Both the position numbers and the translations under genes were made by a program. A stretch of 48,375 bases of DNA from Paracoccaceae bacterium. GTDB taxonomy: Bacteria > Pseudomonadota > Alphaproteobacteria > Rhodobacterales > Rhodobacteraceae. The notes below the pieces were generated by a model, which saw only the letters and a list, made by a program, of their open reading frames with translations, searched no databases and was not told the origin of the DNA. This document shows positions 42,576 to 48,375 of this stretch, in pieces; position 1 is the stretch's first letter; every line of letters starts with the position of its first letter. The stretch covers positions 1 through 48,375 of the forward strand of contig JALEGX010000126.1 of the NCBI GenBank assembly GCA_022763485.1. Reading direction: 5' to 3'.

Positions 42576-43310
42576 ATGTCCGACAGCAAATCAGCCCTCG
42601 TAATCAGCGCACACGCGGCGGACTTTGTCTGGCGCTGCGGCGGCGCAATCGCATTGCACCAGGAACTGGGCTACAACGTCACCGTGCTGTGCCTGTCCTA
42701 CGGGGAACGCGGTGAAAGCGCCCGCCTGTGGAAAGAAGGGAAAACGCTGGAGGAAGTCAAAGCCATCCGCAAATCCGAAGCCGAAGGCTCGGCCGAAGCC
42801 CTGGGTGTGCATGACATCCGTTTTCTGGATATGGGCGACTATCCGCTGCGCTTCACCGAAGAGGCGGAAAATCAGGTGGTGAATATCATCCGTGAAGTTC
42901 AGCCGAACTTCATGTTCTCCCACTCCAAATGGGACCCCTACAACACCGACCATATGAAGACGACGGACTTCGCGCTGACCTGCCGCATGATCGCGCAGGC
43001 CTGGGGCCACAACCCCGGCGAAAAGGTTCTGGGCGCGCCACAGCTCTATCTGTTCGAACCGCATCAGACCGAGCAGATGGGCTGGAAACCCAATGTGTTC
43101 CTGGACATCACGCCGGTCTGGGAAAAGAAACGCGCCGCCATGGAGTGCATGAATGGCCAGGTGCATCTGTGGGATTTCTATACCCGCGTCGCGCAGCAAC
43201 GGGCCAACCATTTCAAGCGGAACTCCGGCGGCATGGCAGGGGGACGCGACTGCAAATTTGCCGAAGGGTTCGAAACCGTGTTCCCGACCTGCGTGGATGA
43301 ACTGTCATGA
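42576..43310 (+). CDS. galB: 4-oxalomesaconate hydratase, PIG-L/GalB type
   Basis: A 244-residue zinc enzyme of the PIG-L (LmbE) superfamily. The start [18 protein letters not shown] replaces the usual PHPDD metal motif with HAAD, which matches GalB of Pseudomonas putida; [12 protein letters not shown] is also a GalB feature. GalB hydrates 4-oxalomesaconate to 4-carboxy-4-hydroxy-2-oxoadipate. The following genes (aldolase, tautomerase, lactonase) give the same pathway. The ATG at 42576 has a GGAG site. It is the first gene of the plus-strand operon, divergent from the LysR gene. Confidence 0.92.
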   Translation: MSDSKSALVISAHAADFVWRCGGAIALHQELGYNVTVLCLSYGERGESARLWKEGKTLEEVKAIRKSEAEGSAEALGVHDIRFLDMGDYPLRFTEEAENQVVNIIREVQPNFMFSHSKWDPYNTDHMKTTDFALTCRMIAQAWGHNPGEKVLGAPQLYLFEPHQTEQMGWKPNVFLDITPVWEKKRAAMECMNGQVHLWDFYTRVAQQRANHFKRNSGGMAGGRDCKFAEGFETVFPTCVDELS

Positions 43311-43999
43311 GCTACCCCGCAGGCACCACGGGCGTTGTTGTCCAGAACATCGAACGCGCAGATCAGGCGGTCATCGACGGTCTGGCGGACTGCGGCGTGG
43401 CCACCGTGCACGAAGCGCAGGGCCGCAGGGGCCTGCTGGCCGATTACATGCGCCCGATCTATCCCGGCGCGCGGGTCGCGGCCAGCGCGGTCACGATCCT
43501 GGCCCCGCCTTGCGACAACTGGATGCTGCATGTCGCGATCGAACAACTGACCCCCGGTGACATCCTTGTGCTGGGCACCACCACCCCGTCGAATGCCGGG
43601 TATTTCGGGGATCTGCTGGCCACCTCTGCCAAGGCGCGGGGCTGCAAGGGGTTGATCATCGATGCGGGCGTGCGGGACGTGCGGGATCTGACGGAAATGC
43701 AGTTCCCCGTCTGGTCCAAGGCGATTTTTGCACAGGGCACCATCAAGGAAACCCTGGGGTCGGTGAACATCCCCGTCGTCTGCGCCGAAGAGATGATCTA
43801 TCCCGGTGATGTGATCGTCGCGGATGATGACGGCGTCTGCGTCGTGCGCAGGGAAGAGGCCCCCGACGTGCTGGAGCGTGCGCGCCAACGCGAGGCGAAC
43901 GAGACGGCAAAACGCGCAAGGTTCGAAGCCGGCGAGCTGGGGCTGGACATCTATGACATGCGGGGGCGTCTGGCCGAGAAAGGCCTGAAATATGTCTGA
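43307..43999 (+). CDS. ligK: 4-carboxy-4-hydroxy-2-oxoadipate aldolase
   Basis: A 230-residue class II aldolase of the RraA-like family (LigK/GalC/ProA). It has [15 protein letters not shown], the [19 protein letters not shown] loop and [11 protein letters not shown] with Arg and Asp that bind pyruvate and the divalent metal. It splits the product of GalB into pyruvate and oxaloacetate, the last step of the pathway. Its ATG overlaps the galB stop (ATGA) and it overlaps the next gene by 8 bases, so the operon is tightly coupled. Confidence 0.94.
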   Translation: MSYPAGTTGVVVQNIERADQAVIDGLADCGVATVHEAQGRRGLLADYMRPIYPGARVAASAVTILAPPCDNWMLHVAIEQLTPGDILVLGTTTPSNAGYFGDLLATSAKARGCKGLIIDAGVRDVRDLTEMQFPVWSKAIFAQGTIKETLGSVNIPVVCAEEMIYPGDVIVADDDGVCVVRREEAPDVLERARQREANETAKRARFEAGELGLDIYDMRGRLAEKGLKYV

Positions 44000-45089
44000 C
44001 GCCGCGCGCCCATCCAACACAGGTGGCACGGCCCAATCAACAGGCGTCCGGGTGATGTGGATGCGGGGCGGCACCTCCAAGGGCGGTTACTTCCTGGCGC
44101 AGGACCTGCCGCAGGATCCGCAGGCGCGCGATGCCCTGTTGCTGTCGGTGATGGGCAGCCCGGACCCGCGTCAGATTGACGGCATGGGGGGCGCGGACCC
44201 GCTGACTTCCAAGGTCGCGGTTGTCCGTCCGTCAGAGCGCCCCGGTGTCGATGTCGATTACCTGTTCCTGCAGGTTTTCGTGGACCAGCCCATCGTGACC
44301 GACAGCCAGAACTGCGGCAACATCCTTGCTGGCGTCGGCCCCTTCGCGATCGAACGTGGGCTGGTCACCGCACAGGACGGCGAAACCCCGGTGACCATCT
44401 ACATGGAAAACACCGGGCAGATCGCGGTTGCGCGGGTCGCCACCCCCTCCGGCCAGCTGACCTACGCCGGAACCGCGCGGATCGATGGCGTGCCGGGACA
44501 GGCCGCACCGGTTCCCATCGCTTTCAAGGACACCGCCGGCTCCTCCTGCGGCGCGCTGCTGCCTACGGGCAATGTGGCGGATGTGGTCGAAGGCGTGCCC
44601 GTTACGATGATCGACAATGGCATGCCCTGCGTGGTGATGCAGGCCGATGCCCTGGGGATCCGCGGGGACGAAGCGCCTGAGGAACTGGAGGCAAATCAGG
44701 TCCTGCGGGACAAGCTGGAGCAAATCCGCCTGGCCTGCGGCCCCTTGATGAACCTTGGCGACGTGTCCGGCAAATCGGTCCCGAAGATGACGATGGTCAG
44801 CGCGCCAAAAGCGGGTGGAGCGATTTCAACACGGACCTTCATTCCGCATCGCTGCCACAAGACAATTGGCGTTCTGGGCGCGGTGAGCGTGGCTACCGCC
44901 TGCCTGCTGGAAGGGTCCGTTGCCTTTGAACAGGCGACGCGCGGTGAAGGTGCTGAACGCAGCCTGTCGATTGAGCATCCCACCGGTGAAATGACCGTGG
45001 TGGCAACATTGGATGAAAACGGAGCCGTGAGCGAAGCCGCAATCCTGAGGACGGCCCGCAAGCTCATGGATGGAGAGGTGTTCGTATGA
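43992..45089 (+). CDS. ligU: 4-oxalomesaconate tautomerase (PrpF family)
   Basis: A 365-residue protein of the PrpF/diaminopimelate-epimerase-like fold. It has [13 protein letters not shown] near the N terminus, the catalytic-loop [15 protein letters not shown] and [19 protein letters not shown] near the C terminus. LigU/GalD interconverts double-bond isomers of 4-oxalomesaconate, linking the lactonase product to the hydratase. It overlaps ligK and ligI by 8 and 4 bases. The operon context makes the assignment strong. Confidence 0.92.
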   Translation: MSDAARPSNTGGTAQSTGVRVMWMRGGTSKGGYFLAQDLPQDPQARDALLLSVMGSPDPRQIDGMGGADPLTSKVAVVRPSERPGVDVDYLFLQVFVDQPIVTDSQNCGNILAGVGPFAIERGLVTAQDGETPVTIYMENTGQIAVARVATPSGQLTYAGTARIDGVPGQAAPVPIAFKDTAGSSCGALLPTGNVADVVEGVPVTMIDNGMPCVVMQADALGIRGDEAPEELEANQVLRDKLEQIRLACGPLMNLGDVSGKSVPKMTMVSAPKAGGAISTRTFIPHRCHKTIGVLGAVSVATACLLEGSVAFEQATRGEGAERSLSIEHPTGEMTVVATLDENGAVSEAAILRTARKLMDGEVFV

Positions 45090-45976
45090 CCGATGAAGTG
45101 CAAGTGATGGATGCCGACTGGCTGGAGTTCCACCCGAGCCCCAAGACCCCGGACTTCAAACTGCCCGCAGGAGCAGTGGACGCGCATTGCCATGTGTTCG
45201 GCCCCTCGCCGGAGTTCCCCTATGCGCCGGAACGGAAATACACCCCCTGCAACGCGGGCAAGGACAAGCTGTTCGCCTTGCGGGACCACCTGGGCTTTGC
45301 CCGCAACGTGATCGTTCAGGCCACCTGTCATGGCAGGGACAACCGCGCGATGATGGACGCCTGCCGCGAGGCCGGGGATCTGGCCCGCGGTGTTGCATCC
45401 GTCGGACCGGACATTTCCCGCGACGAACTGGCCGACATGCATGAGGCGGGTGTTCGCGGTGTGCGGCTCAACTTCGTCAAACGTCTGGTCGATGCCACGC
45501 CGCGTGAGGTTTTCCTGTCTATCGCAGAGAAGATTCAGGAATTCGGCTGGTCCATCGTTGTCTACTTCGAAGCGGCCGATCTGGAAGAACTCGTCCCGTT
45601 CTTGAAACAGCTTCCGGGGATTATCGTGGTCGACCATATGGGGCGGCCGGATGTCACCAAAGGCACCGATCACCCGGACTTTCAGCGCTTCCTTCAGTTG
45701 ATGGAAGAAAACGAAAACATCTGGACCAAGGTCACCTGTCCCGAGCGCCTCACCGTTGCCGGCCCGCCCTATGACGACGTGATCCCGTTCTGTCGTACCA
45801 TCGTCGACCGGTTCGAAGACAGGGTCCTCTGGGGCACCGACTGGCCCCACCCGAACATGAAATCCCATATGCCCGACGACGGGGCGCTGGTTGATTTCAT
45901 TCCAAAGATCGCGCGAACGGCCGAACAGCAGCGCAAGCTGCTCGTGGACAATCCGATGCGCCTGTATTGGGCGTAA
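45086..45976 (+). CDS. ligI: 2-pyrone-4,6-dicarboxylate lactonase
   Basis: A 296-residue amidohydrolase-superfamily TIM barrel. It has DAHCHVFGP near the N terminus (metal-site His residues), VDHMGRPD, and WGTDWPHPN with the catalytic Asp near the C terminus, all as in LigI. It hydrolyses 2-pyrone-4,6-dicarboxylate from LigC to 4-oxalomesaconate. A GGAGAGG site lies before the ATG, which overlaps the ligU stop. It thus bridges the two divergent operons metabolically. Confidence 0.95.
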   Translation: MTDEVQVMDADWLEFHPSPKTPDFKLPAGAVDAHCHVFGPSPEFPYAPERKYTPCNAGKDKLFALRDHLGFARNVIVQATCHGRDNRAMMDACREAGDLARGVASVGPDISRDELADMHEAGVRGVRLNFVKRLVDATPREVFLSIAEKIQEFGWSIVVYFEAADLEELVPFLKQLPGIIVVDHMGRPDVTKGTDHPDFQRFLQLMEENENIWTKVTCPERLTVAGPPYDDVIPFCRTIVDRFEDRVLWGTDWPHPNMKSHMPDDGALVDFIPKIARTAEQQRKLLVDNPMRLYWA

Positions 45977-45995
45977 ACAACAAGGAGGTGCTTCA

Positions 45996-46352
45996 ATGGA
46001 CCGTCCCGGTTTTGACCATCACACCCATATCCCCGGAACAACCGTCTTTGACGGCAGGCAGGCGATGAAGGGGTATGACCTGAACAAGATGTGCTTTTCC
46101 TTCAACAAGGCCGTCAACCGCGAGGCCTTCAAGCAGGATCCCGAAGCCTACATGACAGAGTACAAGCTGACCGAGGCCCAGAAGGACGCCATCCGGTCCC
46201 GCAATATCCTGGCCATGATCGAAGAGGGCGGCAACATCTACTACCTGGCCAAGCTGGCGGGCATCTTCCAGCTGTCGGTGCAGGATGTTGGCGGGCTGCA
46301 GACCGGGCGCACAACCGAAGAGTTCAAAGACTACCTGCTGAGCCAGGCATAA
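45996..46352 (+). CDS. Second LigA-type extradiol dioxygenase small subunit
   Basis: A 118-residue homologue of LigA with GTTVFDGRQAMKGYDLNKM, DPEAYMTEYKLTEAQKDAI and EEGGNIYYLAKLAGIF. Compared with the first LigA here it lacks the C-terminal GGRP lid extension, ending at LLSQA, which may change substrate preference. An AAGGAGG site precedes the ATG, 19 bases after ligI. It pairs with the LigB-type gene 11 bases downstream. It could be a second protocatechuate 4,5-dioxygenase or act on gallate or a methylated catechol acid. Confidence 0.88.
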   Translation: MDRPGFDHHTHIPGTTVFDGRQAMKGYDLNKMCFSFNKAVNREAFKQDPEAYMTEYKLTEAQKDAIRSRNILAMIEEGGNIYYLAKLAGIFQLSVQDVGGLQTGRTTEEFKDYLLSQA

Positions 46353-46363
46353 GGGGACACGAC

Positions 46364-47209
46364 ATGGCAAGAATTCTTGGCGGTGTCACCACATCGCACA
46401 TTCCCGCAGTCGGCAATGCAATCCAGAACGAGCTGCAGGACGACCCGTATTGGAAACCGTTCTTCGATGGCTATCCCAAGGTTCATCAATGGCTTCAGGA
46501 CAACAAGCCGGACTACGTGATCAATATCTACAACGATCACGGGCTGGGCTTTTTTCTGGACCGGATGCCGACCTTTGCCATCGGCGCGGCACATGAATAC
46601 CGGAACGAGGACGAAGGCTGGGGCCTGCCCAAGCTTCCGCCCTTTCCCGGTGCACCGAAACTGAGCTGGCACATCATCGAAAGCATGGTGGCCGATGAGT
46701 TCGACATCACCTCCTGTCAGGAGCTGCCGGTGGATCACGGCTTTGTCGTGCCCATGCAATTGTTCTGGCCCGGTGCGCCGAACAATCCTGACATGCCGCG
46801 CGCGGTTCCGATCTCGGCCAACACGGTGCAGCATCCGATCCCGACACTGAAGCGGGCGCTCGACTTCGGCAAAGCGTTGCGCAAGGCGCTGCTCAGCTTC
46901 CCGGAGGATGCCAAGATCGTTGTTCTGGGAACGGGCGGGTTGAGCCATCAGCTTGACGGGGAACGCGCGGGCTTCATCAACAAGGAGTTCGACCGCTATT
47001 GTCTGGACAATATCGTCCACAACCCCGAGGAGCTGACCAAGATCACCCGGATGGAGCTGGTTGAAAAGGCCGGCGCCCAGGGCACAGAGTTCCTGATGTG
47101 GATGATGATGCGCGGTGCGTTGGGGGACGATGTGACAGAGCTGACCCGCAACTATCACATCCCGATCTCCAACACCGGTGCGGGCACGCTGCTGCTGGAA
47201 TGCGCCTAA
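46364..47209 (+). CDS. Second LigB-type extradiol dioxygenase large subunit
   Basis: A 281-residue LigB-superfamily enzyme. All active-site residues are kept: His12 (TSHIPA), His59 (YNDHG), His195 (LSHQL) and Glu242. It diverges from the minus-strand LigB through most of the sequence, so the two are not a recent duplication. AGGGGA precedes the ATG. With the small subunit before it, it should open the ring of protocatechuate or a related dihydroxybenzoate, feeding the galB-ligK-ligU-ligI genes of the same operon. Confidence 0.92.
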   Translation: MARILGGVTTSHIPAVGNAIQNELQDDPYWKPFFDGYPKVHQWLQDNKPDYVINIYNDHGLGFFLDRMPTFAIGAAHEYRNEDEGWGLPKLPPFPGAPKLSWHIIESMVADEFDITSCQELPVDHGFVVPMQLFWPGAPNNPDMPRAVPISANTVQHPIPTLKRALDFGKALRKALLSFPEDAKIVVLGTGGLSHQLDGERAGFINKEFDRYCLDNIVHNPEELTKITRMELVEKAGAQGTEFLMWMMMRGALGDDVTELTRNYHIPISNTGAGTLLLECA

Positions 47210-47235
47210 GGGTACAATCCACCTGATTACCTGAG

Positions 47236-47263
47236 GCCAAGGGCGGCACCGACCGCCCTTGGC
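47236..47263. terminator. Bidirectional terminator between the lig operon and the aldo/keto reductase gene
   Basis: GCCAAGGGCGG and CCGCCCTTGGC form a perfect 11-bp stem with a 6-base loop between two converging stop codons (47209 and 47273). T runs are weak on both sides. Confidence 0.65.
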
Positions 47264-47272
47264 ACTCTTCCG

Positions 47273-48262
47273 TCAGCAGTAGCGCTCAGGTCCCTTCCAC
47301 TGCCCGACCGAGTAGCGGTCCCCGTGGGCCCAGCCGATCGGCAAAATCTCCGCAATACGCGCCAAGTCCTCGGAGCTCAGATCCAGCGATCCGCCTGCCG
47401 CCACCTCGCGCAGGTGCTCCACGCTTCGGGTACCGGGAATGGCCAGAACCTGCTCTCCGCGATGCAAGAGCCAGGCAATCGCCAACGAGGCGGTTGCAAC
47501 CCCCATATCCGCCGCCAGATCCCGGAACTTCTGGGTTATCGCCAGGTTGGCCGAGATATTTGGCTCTACAAAACGCGGATTGGCTTTCAGGAAATCGATC
47601 TCGGCCGCCGAAGCGGGGCTTGGCGGACGATCCGTCAGCAGCCCGCGCCCAACCGGCGAAAACGCCACCAGCGATGCCCCAAGCTCGGCACAGGTCTGCA
47701 CCAATCCCATTTCCGGGGATCGGGTGGACAGTGAATATTCCGACTGGACCGCCGCGACGGGATGCACCGCATGGGCCCGGCGCAGCGACGATGGCGCGAT
47801 TTCGGAATAGCCAATGGCCTTGACCTTGCCTGCCTTGACGAACCCGGCCAGCGTTTCGGCGACCTCTTCGATCTCATAGGCCGGTTCGCGGCGGTGCAGG
47901 TAATAGAGGTCGACCGCTTCGACCCCCAACCGTTTCAGGCTTGCATCCAGGGCCTCCCGCAAATGGGCTGGATCATTATTGTGACGGCGATCCGGATCGC
48001 GGGTGATCGCGCCCTTGGTGGCGATGGTGAACGGCACCTCACCTTTGCGCTGGCGCAGCCAGTCACCGATCACCGTTTCCGACCGTCCCATGCCGTAGGC
48101 ATTGGCGGTATCAATGTGAGTAATGCCGAACTCCAGACAGGCATCCAGAATCTGCATCGACCCTTCGTCCGTGGCCGGGCCATAGAAGTTGGTAAACGAC
48201 ATGGCGCCATAGCCAACCGCGCTGACCTTCGGGCCGGACTGGCCCAGATTTCGTTGCTTCAT
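47273..48262 (-). CDS. Aldo/keto reductase
   Basis: A 329-residue NADPH-dependent TIM-barrel reductase. It has the start MKQRNLGQSGPKVSAVGYGA, the catalytic Asp/Tyr region HIDTANAYGMGRSE, Lys in TIATKG, His in DLYYLHRREP and the cofactor-binding IPGTRSVEHLRE near the C terminus. It is of the AKR13-like group (similar to YajO or auxin-induced proteins), which reduces aldehydes. The ATG at 48262 has a GGAG site. No link to the lig genes beyond position is seen. The remaining bases to the window end show no gene. Confidence 0.93.
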   Translation of the reverse strand: MKQRNLGQSGPKVSAVGYGAMSFTNFYGPATDEGSMQILDACLEFGITHIDTANAYGMGRSETVIGDWLRQRKGEVPFTIATKGAITRDPDRRHNNDPAHLREALDASLKRLGVEAVDLYYLHRREPAYEIEEVAETLAGFVKAGKVKAIGYSEIAPSSLRRAHAVHPVAAVQSEYSLSTRSPEMGLVQTCAELGASLVAFSPVGRGLLTDRPPSPASAAEIDFLKANPRFVEPNISANLAITQKFRDLAADMGVATASLAIAWLLHRGEQVLAIPGTRSVEHLREVAAGGSLDLSSEDLARIAEILPIGWAHGDRYSVGQWKGPERYC

Positions 48263-48375
48263 TTCGTACTCCAAATCGACGGTAGTGCCCCGTGGGGTGG
48301 TGTAAGAGGCCGCGCGCGAAGCCCTTGGCGTAGCGCAGCGCGCGGCCGGGCTGGCGGCCATCGCGCTTCTTCGTA

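Overview
The window looks like chromosomal DNA of an alphaproteobacterium of the Roseobacter group (Rhodobacteraceae, Ruegeria/Phaeobacter-like). The evidence is high G+C with dense, short-spaced operons, a dnaX-ybaB-recR block, a COQ9 protein, a DUF1013 (TrcR-type) regulator, a gpmI-envC-ctpA operon, and betaine and aromatic-acid catabolism genes typical of marine alphaproteobacteria. I see no phage, insertion sequence, CRISPR array or rRNA. One tRNA gene is present, tRNA-Gly with anticodon CCC.

Layout. 1-3.1 kb: two translationally coupled paralogous secreted ClpP-fold-like proteins, one of which has lost the presumed catalytic Ser and His, then an alpha/beta hydrolase. 3.2-4.0 kb: a well-formed cobalamin riboswitch driving a small cysteine-containing protein that I do not recognise. 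4.0-7.7 kb: a tyrosine/dual-specificity-type phosphatase, divergent from dnaX-ybaB-recR. 7.7-10.5 kb: an aspartyl/asparaginyl-hydroxylase-like gene coupled to a threonine aldolase, with a divergent LysR regulator. 10.5-17.4 kb: LysE-type exporter with an Lrp/AsnC regulator, DUF1013 regulator, RNase T2, membrane proteins, quinone oxidoreductase and COQ9.

16.5-27.4 kb is a probable betaine-type solute locus: GlxA-type activator and proVWX-like ABC importer on the minus strand, then divergent GntR regulator, DHDPS-family lyase, aldehyde dehydrogenase and FAD amine oxidoreductase, then (after a GNAT gene) a non-pyrrolysine MttB-family methyltransferase. The substrate is not determined by the sequence. 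27.6-31.6 kb: the gpmI-envC-ctpA operon. 31.7-38.7 kb: LysR/GST/PPOX-FNR flavoprotein, tRNA-Gly, rpiB, acyl-CoA dehydrogenase, an AraC regulator and a CHM isomerase.

38.8-47.2 kb encodes a complete protocatechuate 4,5-cleavage pathway in two divergent blocks: ligA-ligB-ligC (minus) and galB-ligK-ligU-ligI plus a second ligA-ligB pair (plus). Between them is a LysR-type regulator carrying two tandem N-terminal helix-turn-helix domains. Together these genes would take protocatechuate (and perhaps a related catechol acid through the second dioxygenase) to pyruvate and oxaloacetate. An aldo/keto reductase closes the window.

Most interesting points: the active/inactive ClpP-like pair, the riboswitch-controlled orphan, the double-HTH LysR, the duplicated LigAB, the betaine/MttB locus without a corrinoid partner, and an AsnC-type operator overlapping its own start codon. 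All function assignments rest on reading motifs and context; no database search was run.
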